Shown here: in pieces, positions 13,997-20,123 of the stretch | Position numbering within the stretch: the stretch's first letter is position 1 | Layout: the number at the start of each line of letters is the position of its first letter | IMG/VR virus record: IMGVR_UViG_3300027749_002292 | Location: 1 to 20,123 of that record | Reading direction: 5' to 3' (one strand) | DNA from: a virus | DNA: 20,123 nt | Program-made: the position numbers and the translations under genes | The notes under the pieces: generated by a model | Seen by the model: the letters and a program-made list of their open reading frames with translations, nothing else | Told to the model about the DNA's origin: nothing | The model's database searches: none

Positions 13997-14642
13997 CTAA
14001 TAAATCCTTCACTGGCTTATAATAATCTTTGCGTTTCTTCTTGAATACCAATCGATCTCCTGATGTGGTGATCATCAGAATAACAATACTGGGAATAACT
14101 ATCCCTGTCATCTCCTCGAACATAAGAGAGTACATGGTTAACTGCATGAAGTAACTCAGAATATCTTCTTCGTCTTTGAGTTTATTTGCAGTCTTGAAGT
14201 CAATGATTGATAGTTCTCCATCAAAGAATCCGATACAATCCACTCGACCAGCAACCTGAAGTAGATCCGAATACAGTGCGACCTCTTGGCACATCACATT
14301 ATCAATCCGGTTTAGAGATTCTTGGAACGACGAGAAGATCATTTTCTCATAGAAACCCACATCACCATAGTAGTCTTCTACATTATTGATGTAGTCTTCG
14401 GTGATCTTATGAATAGTGGTTCCCAGTGTGGTGGCTCTGTTTGAGACACGGTTGGCTTCCTCGTCTCCTACTCTTTTCCTCCAGGCCGCAATTGAGTCCT
14501 TAGAAAGGACACTGAGAACAGAAGTAACAGACAGATACTTCTTGCCATTAGGTGTAGTATAAATTCGTTTTCCATTCGCTCCTATTGAGGCTTCCAGTTC
14601 CGGAAGCCTCAACTCTAAATGATTAAATATTTTTCTCATCAC
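13959..14642 (-). CDS. PD-(D/E)XK exonuclease (RecB/Cas4-like)
   Basis: A 227-residue nuclease with a recognisable catalytic core: GTTIHKITEDY (G74, H78), E120, GRVDCIGFFDG (D135), IIDFKTA (D148, K150) and YFMQLTMYSLM (Q167). This order of G/H, D, DxK and QxxxY is that of RecB-type PD-(D/E)XK nucleases. Position ahead of uvsY and uvsW suggests DNA-end processing in recombination, or host DNA degradation. Such nucleases are common in T4-likes of aquatic bacteria but have no T4 gene name. It is first of a transcript with an extended -10 promoter just upstream, and it ends overlapping uvsY. Confidence 0.87.
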   Translation of the reverse strand: MMRKIFNHLELRLPELEASIGANGKRIYTTPNGKKYLSVTSVLSVLSKDSIAAWRKRVGDEEANRVSNRATTLGTTIHKITEDYINNVEDYYGDVGFYEKMIFSSFQESLNRIDNVMCQEVALYSDLLQVAGRVDCIGFFDGELSIIDFKTANKLKDEEDILSYFMQLTMYSLMFEEMTGIVIPSIVILMITTSGDRLVFKKKRKDYYKPVKDLLDDHRRNISDNNC

Positions 14643-14649
14643 TACTATT

Positions 14650-14679
14650 ATTATACCACTTTCTTATTCCAGCACGCAA
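14650..14679 (-). promoter_or_regulatory. Probable extended -10 promoter for nuclease-uvsY-uvsW
   Basis: On the - strand GTGGTATAAT supplies an extended -10 (TGG plus TATAAT, 14655-14650). A weak -35, TTGCGT (14679-14674), lies 18 bases upstream. It overlaps the end of phoH and is eight bases from the nuclease ATG. Confidence 0.5.
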
Positions 14680-15416
14680 CCAATACCCAAGGATCTCTTT
14701 GCGAGAATATACTCTCTCACGATTCCAGATCTGACAATATCCTCTACACCAAACTCCTCGATATTAAAACTTTTCATCTGCTCTATGATCGACACAAATT
14801 TTGGTAGACCTGTCACATCAAATCGACTCTTGAGAAGATCCGTCTGTTCTAGATCCCCACAGAAGATCATTCGAGAATTCTTACCGACACGAGTCATGAT
14901 AGTATCAAGTTCGCTCAGGTTACAATTCTGAAATTCATCCATAATAATAAATGAATCATTGATGCTGGTTCCTCGTAGATACGAAGTAGATACGAAGTCT
15001 ACAATACCATTGGTCTTCATAATTTCCCAAGCATCGCCTCGCCCCAGCAACTCAGAGAAGATTGCCTTGTAGGGTGCCTCATAGACCGATAACTTCTCCT
15101 TCAATGTTCCTGGGAGAAACCCAACATCTCTGGAAGAAACCACGGATCTGATAATCAGGATCTTATTGGGGCCATTATTAGTCTTGTTATCGACGATGGA
15201 TTTCAATGCCAGATACATAGAACAGAAGGTCTTTCCTGTTCCGGCAGTTCCCATCAGAACCAGATTCTTCGCCGAATCAAATTCATTGAAGATCTTCTTC
15301 TGGGTATCGGTAAGAGGAATGATGGATTTTAGTTTGAAACTATTATCCATCTTGGGTTCTAATGATTTCTTTGTACGAGTCTGAGACTTGGGGGATGCTG
15401 GGCGTTTTGTGGACAT
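14664..15416 (-). CDS. phoH: PhoH-family P-loop ATPase
   Basis: A 250-residue PhoH-like ATPase. A Lys/Ser/Pro-rich tail (~1-25) precedes the core: TDTQKKIFNEF, Walker A GTAGTGKT (56-63), RSVVSSRDVGFLPGTLKEK, the SYLRGTSIND motif, Walker B FIIMDEFQN (~157-164) and a sensor-like ...MIFCGDLEQTD. This is the PhoH signature, frequent in marine phages; PhoH proteins have been linked to RNA metabolism, and a phosphate-stress role is often assumed without proof. ATG 15416 is preferred over a TTG two codons upstream because it follows AAAGAG at normal distance. The FmdB-type gene ends 14 bases upstream. Confidence 0.93.
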   Translation of the reverse strand: MSTKRPASPKSQTRTKKSLEPKMDNSFKLKSIIPLTDTQKKIFNEFDSAKNLVLMGTAGTGKTFCSMYLALKSIVDNKTNNGPNKILIIRSVVSSRDVGFLPGTLKEKLSVYEAPYKAIFSELLGRGDAWEIMKTNGIVDFVSTSYLRGTSINDSFIIMDEFQNCNLSELDTIMTRVGKNSRMIFCGDLEQTDLLKSRFDVTGLPKFVSIIEQMKSFNIEEFGVEDIVRSGIVREYILAKRSLGIGCVLE

Positions 15417-15430
15417 AGGCAATCTCTTTT

Positions 15431-15712
15431 CTAGATCTCTTTAATATTATTGGGAGCCTTTGGGTTTCCCATCGTATGACGTGGGTGTCCTGTGCGAATC
15501 CTATCAAGAACAAATTTATTGAAGTCTGAGGGGACTTTGGATACACCAAGCCTTACAGAATCTCCAAGATTCATTTGTGTTACAAACTGTTTGATTTTGG
15601 ATTGGGCACAGGCAGGACATGGCTGAGACTCGGGTAACTTGTGCTCGGCCATTTTCAATTGCTTCTCAAATTCATGGTCACAATCGGAACAACGATACTC
15701 ATATGTTGGCAT
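15431..15712 (-). CDS. FmdB-type zinc-ribbon protein
   Basis: A 93-residue protein beginning PTYEYRCSDCDHEFEKQLKMAE with CPACAQSKIKQF following, the two CxxC knuckles of the FmdB/CxxC_CxxC_SSSS putative regulatory family. The remaining ~45 residues are polar and basic. Function is unknown; binding of nucleic acid or protein is plausible. GGAG precedes the ATG. Just downstream of the terminator at 15743-15774, a one-mismatch version of the late promoter (TCTAAATA, 15735-15728) lies 15 bases before the ATG and may drive this gene and phoH late in infection, but I rate that promoter low. Confidence 0.82.
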   Translation of the reverse strand: MPTYEYRCSDCDHEFEKQLKMAEHKLPESQPCPACAQSKIKQFVTQMNLGDSVRLGVSKVPSDFNKFVLDRIRTGHPRHTMGNPKAPNNIKEI

Positions 15713-15742
15713 AATGACTCCTGTTTTTATTTAGATCCAAAG

Positions 15743-15774
15743 AAAAAGGGATCAGGTTTCCCCGATCCCTTTTT
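15743..15774 (-). terminator. Strong Rho-independent terminator
   Basis: Perfect 11-bp stem, AAAAAGGGATC (15743-15753) with GATCCCTTTTT (15764-15774), around a 10-base loop. A/T runs on both sides let it work in both directions. It ends the cobS transcript two bases after the stop of the small downstream gene. Confidence 0.88.
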
Positions 15775-15775
15775 A

Positions 15776-15937
15776 CTACTCTTCGTCGTCGAACCCTTCT
15801 GGTAACTCCTTATCTGTATCTTCCTTGAAATTTTCCTTCAAGCCATAACGAATATAAACATCTGCTGGCCCAAAGTCAGCATTTTGGTAAAAGTATAGTA
15901 GAAATTCAAGTTCAGTAGCTCGTTCTTTAATTGGAAT
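15776..15937 (-). CDS. Small conserved-looking phage protein with probable ATT start
   Basis: A 53-residue protein, probable sequence MPIKERATELEFLLYFYQ, then NADFGPADVYIRYGLKENF and ELPEGFDDEE. The FGPAD...R...F...LPEGF pattern is familiar from short hypothetical proteins of T4-like cyanophages, which supports real coding. The frame is open upstream through the end of cobS but has no ATG, GTG or TTG. At the cobS stop the sequence is TAATT, exactly where other genes here have TAATG, and AGGGGAG lies 11 bases upstream. So the start is most likely ATT at 15937, a rare start codon; a frameshift extension of cobS is the alternative. Confidence 0.7.
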   Translation of the reverse strand: MPIKERATELEFLLYFYQNADFGPADVYIRYGLKENFKEDTDKELPEGFDDEE

Positions 15938-17139
15938 TAGAAAGTAGGCTCCCCTGGTCCAAACGTAACATCGGACTCCACAGGAAGTTCCTGACCAGCA
16001 ATCCCAATAGTAGCATCGAACTTCTGATACAGAGACTTGAAGGATACCTTGGTCTCATCATCAAATCGAGCGATGCAATATTCAATGGCCTTCATACGAT
16101 TCTTGGTTCCACCGAAGATGTAGAAGTTCAGAATATGAATCAGGCGACGAGTAGTTACGATCTCATCAATAGCACCTTCCTTGAAGGTATGGCGAATCGC
16201 CGCAGCCCACTCAATGAGCCGAGGAACAAATTCTAATGTATCCTTATCAGTGACCTTATTCTTGGCGAGGATCAAATTCAGAATCTTGGTTTCCACCACA
16301 GTCGAAGGATAGTCGTGTTCAATTGTGATGGCAAAGCGATCCAAGAAGGCTTCATTGAGAATATTACTACCCATATATCGACCATCAGACGATCCCTTAC
16401 CCTTGCTGTTAGCTGTGGCAACCACAGTAAATCCAGCAGCAGGATAAACCAATTCGTTGGTCTTCTTGATATAGATAGCATTGCCTTCAAGAATTGGCTG
16501 AAGGCACATGATCTTGGGAGACCCAAGATTGATCTCGTCCAGCAACAGCACGGCACCACGTTTCATTGCTTCGATTGCAGGACCGTCCTGCCAGATAGTA
16601 TTACCATCAACCAGTCGGAAGCCACCAATCAGATCGTCCTCATCAGTCACCTCTGTGATGTTGGCACGAATGAGTTCTCGTTTGGCCTTGGCACATGCTT
16701 CATATACCATCTTGGTCTTGCCATTGCCAGACTCACCAGTGATATACACCGGAAAGAATGAGTTGGCTTTCATCAGATTATATACAATACGATAATCGCC
16801 GAATGCCACAAAGTCTGGGTCTGACGCAGGCACCAGACTCTTATCACACTTTGGAGTGAGAGCCACATTAATAACAGGGGTAGGCTCGGTGGCCTGTTGT
16901 CGTTTAGATACAATGTTCATTTCAACTTTGGTGTCCTTGGTAGTAGGAGAGGATGTCCTATACAGACCACGAGAAATTTTATATTCAGGAGTCTTACAAA
17001 ACTGCTGATAACCCGAGGCATTACCAGTGAACTCGAAGACCTGAATCAATTGGCTGCGAGTCAGATACTCCTGATTGTCAGGAAAGGCTGCCTGCACATC
17101 TTCGATAAACTCTTGCATCGGATTCAATCTGCGTTTCAT
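15937..17139 (-). CDS. cobS: CobS/MoxR-like AAA+ ATPase
   Basis: A 400-residue AAA+ ATPase of the CobS/MoxR group. Residues 1-~60 look like a small helical domain (RSQLIQVFEFTGNASGYQQF). The ATPase has Walker A GESGNGKT (135-142), Walker B LLLDEIN (198-204), sensor 1 ATAN (~241-244) and arginine finger FLDRF (265-269). CobS with CobT inserts cobalt during cobalamin synthesis, and cobS is widespread in marine T4-likes; but MoxR relatives more generally act with a von Willebrand A partner to remodel proteins. The divergent gene at 17775 encodes such a partner. A TTGACA/TATACT promoter ends only eight bases before the ATG, so the leader is nearly absent. Confidence 0.88.
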   Translation of the reverse strand: MKRRLNPMQEFIEDVQAAFPDNQEYLTRSQLIQVFEFTGNASGYQQFCKTPEYKISRGLYRTSSPTTKDTKVEMNIVSKRQQATEPTPVINVALTPKCDKSLVPASDPDFVAFGDYRIVYNLMKANSFFPVYITGESGNGKTKMVYEACAKAKRELIRANITEVTDEDDLIGGFRLVDGNTIWQDGPAIEAMKRGAVLLLDEINLGSPKIMCLQPILEGNAIYIKKTNELVYPAAGFTVVATANSKGKGSSDGRYMGSNILNEAFLDRFAITIEHDYPSTVVETKILNLILAKNKVTDKDTLEFVPRLIEWAAAIRHTFKEGAIDEIVTTRRLIHILNFYIFGGTKNRMKAIEYCIARFDDETKVSFKSLYQKFDATIGIAGQELPVESDVTFGPGEPTF

Positions 17140-17147
17140 ATGAACCC

Positions 17148-17176
17148 AGTATAGCGGATCCTTGGAGAGATGTCAA
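17148..17176 (-). promoter_or_regulatory. cobS promoter, almost leaderless
   Basis: TTGACA (17176-17171), 17-bp spacer, TATACT (17153-17148) on the - strand, the best -35 box in the window. Predicted start is about two bases before the ATG at 17139. It is back to back with the + strand promoter at 17226. Confidence 0.8.
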
Positions 17177-17198
17177 CTAAAATTTCAACAGTATATTT

Positions 17199-17219
17199 TT
17201 GTTGATTCTAAAGGGAATT
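17199..17219 (+). promoter_or_regulatory. 21-bp promoter-associated element
   Basis: The 21 bases here, containing TTGATTCTAAAGGGAATT, recur exactly on the - strand at 9826-9806. In both places the element ends six bases before a TTGACTTC -35 region. The core ATTC...GAAT has partial dyad symmetry, as an operator or activator site would. Confidence 0.7.
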
Positions 17220-17225
17220 ATTTTC

Positions 17226-17258
17226 TTGACTTCTCTCGCAGCATAAGGTACAATAGTT
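17226..17258 (+). promoter_or_regulatory. Promoter of the beta-helix gene, copy 1 of a 33-bp repeat
   Basis: TTGACT (17226-17231), 17-bp spacer, TACAAT (17249-17254), AGTT. The whole 33 bases recur without change at 17720-17752. It drives the repeat gene starting at 17282. Confidence 0.82.
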
Positions 17259-17281
17259 ACATAAGGTTTGATTGAAACGAT

Positions 17282-17716
17282 ATGACACTAGAAATCTTGA
17301 AACTAACTTTCCCTGATGCCACTTTGGATACCTGGCACCAGCATTCAAATGGTGGGGGCTGGGTCCAGAACACAGCCTTCGTGGCCGACACAGCTTGGGT
17401 TGGGCCAGATGCCATGGTCTATGATAATGCCAAGGTCTCTGGTAAGGCCGAGATCACAGGTAATGCCCAGGTCTCGGGTACGGCCTGGGTCTTGGATGCG
17501 GCCTGGGTCTCGGGTAATGCTAGGGTCTCGGGTAATGCTAGGGTCCGGGGTAATACCGAGATATCGGGTAATGCTCAGGTCTTGGGTAATGCCGTGGTCT
17601 TGGGTAATGCCGTGGTCTCTGGTGATGCCGTGGTCTCTGGTGATGCCGTGGTCTCTGGTGATGCTAGGGTCTCGGGTTATACCGTGGTCTCGGATGATGC
17701 CGTGGTTTCAGAATAG
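17282..17716 (+). CDS. Left-handed beta-helix hexapeptide-repeat protein
   Basis: A 144-residue protein. Residues 1-~30 (LEILKLTFPDATLDTWHQHSNGGGW) form a short unique head. The rest is tandem six-residue units such as VSGNAR, VLGNAV and VSGDAV, with a small hydrophobic at every sixth position, the pattern of a left-handed parallel beta-helix. Acetyltransferases with this fold carry a catalytic His and extra loops; none is visible, so it is probably a scaffold, DNA-mimic-like or decoy solenoid rather than an enzyme. The 18-base DNA repeats allow other frames to stay open, but only this one has a promoter, start and regular hexads. It stands alone between two identical promoters, like a mobile cassette. 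Confidence 0.78.
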   Translation: MTLEILKLTFPDATLDTWHQHSNGGGWVQNTAFVADTAWVGPDAMVYDNAKVSGKAEITGNAQVSGTAWVLDAAWVSGNARVSGNARVRGNTEISGNAQVLGNAVVLGNAVVSGDAVVSGDAVVSGDARVSGYTVVSDDAVVSE

Positions 17717-17719
17717 TTG

Positions 17720-17752
17720 TTGACTTCTCTCGCAGCATAAGGTACAATAGTT
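17720..17752 (+). promoter_or_regulatory. Promoter of the VWA gene, copy 2 of the 33-bp repeat
   Basis: Identical to 17226-17258: TTGACT (17720-17725), 17-bp spacer, TACAAT (17743-17748). It begins four bases after the beta-helix gene stop and serves the gene at 17775, whose ribosome binding site is ACGGAG. The 21-bp upstream element is absent from this copy. Confidence 0.82.
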
Positions 17753-17774
17753 TTGTAGTTAACGGAGATCTTAA

Positions 17775-19859
17775 ATGTTAAGAGAACACACAGAGAAACT
17801 CGCCAAGCTGATGGCTGGTGAAGACATCGATGTAATTCAAAAGAATGCTCCGACTGCATATTTCGATCTACAATATCGTCGTCTCATCATTCCTAACTGG
17901 AAGAATCTCTCTACGGTCGAAGAAGAAATGATCGTCGGTCATGAGATCGGACATGCTCTGTATACTCCTCTAGATATTTGGATGACTGAAACAGATGCGT
18001 TCGAGGGTAGTAAGAATGTATTCCGGAATATAATTAATGTGATCGAGGATGCTCGTATCGAGCGCAAGGTCAAAACCAAATATCCTGGAATGAGACAGAC
18101 ATTCTACTTCGGCTATGAAGAACTCTTCGAACGTGGTATCTTCTGCATAGATGAGACGACGACTCTGCTGGGAAATATCATCGATCAGATCAACTGGCAC
18201 TACAAGATTCCTGGTAAAGTTGACTTCACCAAACACAAGATGTTTGATCACTTCGTCACTAAGATTGATGCCGTTGTCACATTCGAAGATGTGATTGCTC
18301 TTAGTAAAGAAGTGTATCAATATTGTAAAGAAGAACACGAAAATAAGAAATCCGAAGGTAATAAGAAATCCGAATCTGAAGGTGGCTCGGAATCTGAAAG
18401 TGACTCGGAATCTGAAGGTGGCTCGGAATCTGAAAGTGACTCGGAATCTGAAGGTGGCTCGGAATCTGAAGGGGACCAAGAGTCTGAAGGTGGAGAAGAT
18501 CCGTCTAGCAAAGACTCATTCGAGTCCAACTATGGTAGCAATAAGTTAGAGAAAGACAAAGAAGAATTTCTCAAAAATACTCAGGATGAGATTAAATATG
18601 ATGCTGAGACGAAATATATTCCTGAGATCGATCTCAAGAAAATTATCATTTCCTACAAGACAGTCTTAGACGAATTTAACTGTGCGGTTGTAGATTCTTC
18701 GAATCCTGAAGATGAAGATGACGAGGATATCGAACCTATCGACTTTAATATTTCCTCCTCGCTGAAATCATTCAACAAGACTCGGAAGTCTACCATTGAT
18801 TATTACTCCAAGATCTTCGAGATGAGAAAGAAGGCCTCCGAATACAAGAAGACTCTGAACTTCCGATCTGGTAAGTTGGATATGAATAAACTCACCAACT
18901 ATAAGTTCGACGACAAGATCTTCATGACAGGTCAGATCAAATTTAAAGGTAAGAATCATGGTCTGGTTGTGTTCCTGGATATGTCAAGCTCGATGCGTGC
19001 AGTGTTCAAATCGTGTCTGGTTCAGGTTTTGGAACTGGTTTCGTTCTGCCGGAACTCTAGAATTCCTGTGAGTGTGTATGGATTCAGTGACCAAGCAGGT
19101 TTAGGTAAGAACCCAAACTGGTATGGCTACAAGGTAGATATTGCTGAGGAACATAAAGTTGGGATGTATCAACCATTTCACCTGATTGAATTATTTTCTC
19201 CTCAGATGTCGATTAAAGACTATAATACCATGTTCAATAAGATTGTCTCGGGTCAGATCCAACATAATAAATACTTCTATTTGTCTGGAACTGCTCTGGC
19301 TCCTGCGTGTCTTTGTCTTGAGGCTGTGGTCAATAAGATGAAGAAGGAGAATGGATCAGAGGTTGTCAATGTGGTGTTCCTCACTGATGGTGGGGACAGC
19401 GATGGTCATGACTTTTTTTCCTATCAGGGTTCAGTATTTGATCCCAAAACCAAGATGAAGGTATCCTTCGATACTATTGAGAAGACTCTGAATCATCATA
19501 GTAAGTTCCCAAGCTATTCGACCTATACTGTGCCGATGGCCATCCTAGAACTTATGAAGAAGAGAGTCCCCTATGTCAATGTAGTCAATTTCTACATCAC
19601 ACCTAAGATCAAACAAATATGGAATGGTCGTAGCTATATCAACAATCCTGATACGGGATTAGCTTCAATAGATACTGCCAAGTTGCTGGGATATGATGAG
19701 ACCTATTTTATCGACCCCGTATGTTTCAAAGACAAGAAGGGTGATGGGATAAAGTCTGCTACCACAATCGAAGATATAAATACTTCTTATATGTCTTCCA
19801 ATAAGAGCACAAAGGAGAAGCAGGCCATCGTGAGAAGTTTTATTGATAAGATCTGCTAA
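17775..19859 (+). CDS. HEXXH metallopeptidase-like / von Willebrand A protein (CobT-like)
   Basis: A 694-residue multi-part protein. Near the N-terminus EEEMIVGHEIGHALYTPLD carries a zinc-peptidase HEXXH (56-60), followed by NVIEDARIERKVK (~88-100), where a Glu could complete the metal site. Residues ~190-245 are a Ser/Glu/Gly repeat linker. The C-terminal half is a von Willebrand A domain with MIDAS motif DMSSS (402-406), a SGTALAP Thr segment and FLTDGGDSD. MIDAS proteins of this kind work with CobS/MoxR ATPases, and the CobS-like gene lies nearby in divergent orientation. CobT proper has a comparable acidic linker and VWA domain, so annotators often call it CobT; cobalt insertion in a phage is doubtful, and a proteolytic or remodelling role fits the HEXXH better. 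Confidence 0.87.
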   Translation: MLREHTEKLAKLMAGEDIDVIQKNAPTAYFDLQYRRLIIPNWKNLSTVEEEMIVGHEIGHALYTPLDIWMTETDAFEGSKNVFRNIINVIEDARIERKVKTKYPGMRQTFYFGYEELFERGIFCIDETTTLLGNIIDQINWHYKIPGKVDFTKHKMFDHFVTKIDAVVTFEDVIALSKEVYQYCKEEHENKKSEGNKKSESEGGSESESDSESEGGSESESDSESEGGSESEGDQESEGGEDPSSKDSFESNYGSNKLEKDKEEFLKNTQDEIKYDAETKYIPEIDLKKIIISYKTVLDEFNCAVVDSSNPEDEDDEDIEPIDFNISSSLKSFNKTRKSTIDYYSKIFEMRKKASEYKKTLNFRSGKLDMNKLTNYKFDDKIFMTGQIKFKGKNHGLVVFLDMSSSMRAVFKSCLVQVLELVSFCRNSRIPVSVYGFSDQAGLGKNPNWYGYKVDIAEEHKVGMYQPFHLIELFSPQMSIKDYNTMFNKIVSGQIQHNKYFYLSGTALAPACLCLEAVVNKMKKENGSEVVNVVFLTDGGDSDGHDFFSYQGSVFDPKTKMKVSFDTIEKTLNHHSKFPSYSTYTVPMAILELMKKRVPYVNVVNFYITPKIKQIWNGRSYINNPDTGLASIDTAKLLGYDETYFIDPVCFKDKKGDGIKSATTIEDINTSYMSSNKSTKEKQAIVRSFIDKIC
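18375..18482. repeat. 18-base tandem repeat inside the VWA gene
   Basis: Six consecutive 18-base units. The first five alternate perfectly between two versions (TCTGAAGGTGGCTCGGAA and TCTGAAAGTGACTCGGAA), and the sixth is degenerate. They encode the SESEGG/SESESD linker. The length can change in whole units without breaking the frame. Confidence 0.9.
19775..19782 (+). promoter_or_regulatory. Possible internal late promoter TATAAATA
   Basis: An exact TATAAATA inside the last codons of the VWA gene, 85 bases before the next ATG. It could give late transcription of the thioredoxin-like gene, but an octamer this AT-rich can arise by chance in coding DNA. Confidence 0.35.
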
Positions 19860-19866
19860 TGCAAAA

Positions 19867-20123
19867 ATGTATCTGACCAAAGAAACATTCGCCGAACAAA
19901 CAGGGAAGGGGAGGACAGTCGTACTGTTCTCTTCTTCCCAATCTGTATTAGGTAATAAGTATTTCACCGAACTAACCACCACCTTTCCGGATCTACCAAT
20001 CTTCAGAGTAGACATCGACAAGGAACGAGATCTGGCAGCTGATTCGAACATCAGAATAACCCCCCTGGTATTTGTCTTTCAGGATGGTGAGATCCTAGAT
20101 AAATATATGTGGAACCAGAAGGA
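19867..20123 (+). CDS. Thioredoxin-fold protein lacking CXXC (partial)
   Basis: The first 85 residues of a gene that runs off the right edge. RTVVLFSSSQSVLGNKYFTEL occupies the place of the thioredoxin FWAxWCGPC strand-helix, followed by IFRVDIDKERDLAADSNIRITPLVFVFQDGEI, with the cis-Pro (ITP) and terminal strands of the fold. The active-site cysteines are replaced by SSQS, so redox activity is not expected; it may be a structural or processivity-type relative. The ATG at 19867 is chosen because the earlier ATG overlapping the VWA stop (TAATG, 19857-19861) hits a stop after five codons. The ribosome binding site is weak. Confidence 0.72.
   Translation, partial: MYLTKETFAEQTGKGRTVVLFSSSQSVLGNKYFTELTTTFPDLPIFRVDIDKERDLAADSNIRITPLVFVFQDGEILDKYMWNQK

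Noticed and set aside
12150-14565. TATAAATC and TATAAATT as late promoters
   Set aside because: They differ from TATAAATA at the end, lie inside coding DNA on the + strand, and have no + strand gene behind them.
17316-17723. Second long frame over the beta-helix gene
   Set aside because: It is open only because 18-base repeats lack stops in that frame. It gives an improbable Met/Trp/Arg-rich protein and lacks a start placed near the promoter.
17390-18482. CRISPR array
   Set aside because: The repeats are contiguous coding units without spacers of unique sequence, and no cas genes are present.
15937-19859. Cobalamin biosynthesis as the role of the CobS/VWA pair
   Set aside because: Only two of three cobaltochelatase-type subunits are suggested, no other cobalamin gene is present, and the HEXXH motif is not part of that enzyme.

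Overview
The window comes from the genome of a T4-like tailed phage (myovirus type), probably marine or aquatic. The evidence is a nearly complete set of T4 replication, recombination and late-transcription proteins: gp55, gp47 and gp46 on the + strand, and gp32, gp59, gp33, UvsW and UvsY on the - strand. With them are genes typical of environmental T4-likes (CobS-like ATPase, PhoH, DUF3310, DUF2693, I78-type inhibitor). No rRNA, tRNA, integrase or IS element was seen. The host cannot be read from the sequence. The many sigma70-like promoters with exact 17-bp spacers suggest a bacterium with a conventional housekeeping sigma factor.

Layout. Positions 1-1151 (+) hold three genes joined by TAATG stop/start overlaps; the last has a coiled coil and one membrane anchor. 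Positions 1155-6012 (+) carry gene 55, then a secreted cytochrome c/copper monooxygenase-like gene with its own T4-type late promoter (TATAAATA) and terminator, then genes 47 and 46. Positions 5999-7036 (-) encode a single-ring Clp-type unfoldase that overlaps gene 46 tail to tail and has a hairpin over its ribosome binding site. Positions 7081-7340 show no convincing gene. Positions 7341-9764 (-) are a string of short, overlapping accessory genes. Positions 9874-14642 (-) are the replication/recombination core in the order uvsY, uvsW, 33, (repeat gene), 59, 32, with a PD-(D/E)XK nuclease at the head. Positions 14664-17139 (-) carry a CobS-like AAA+ ATPase, a small gene that seems to start at ATT, a strong terminator, an FmdB-type zinc ribbon and PhoH. 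From 17226 onward (+) there is a left-handed beta-helix repeat gene between two identical 33-bp promoter copies, then a large HEXXH plus von Willebrand A protein that probably partners the CobS-like ATPase, then the start of a thioredoxin-fold gene lacking the CXXC pair.

How it fits together. gp46/47 resect DNA ends, UvsY and gp32 would load a recombinase (not in this window), UvsW remodels forks and gp59 loads the helicase. gp55 and gp33 would direct host RNA polymerase to TATAAATA late promoters, one of which drives the monooxygenase gene. The least ordinary features are the late-expressed monooxygenase, the beta-helix cassette between duplicated promoters, a 21-bp element set 6 bp upstream of two related promoters, the Ser-Gly/Trp hexamer-repeat gene between 33 and 59, and the Clp-like unfoldase that keeps a possible ClpP-docking tripeptide.
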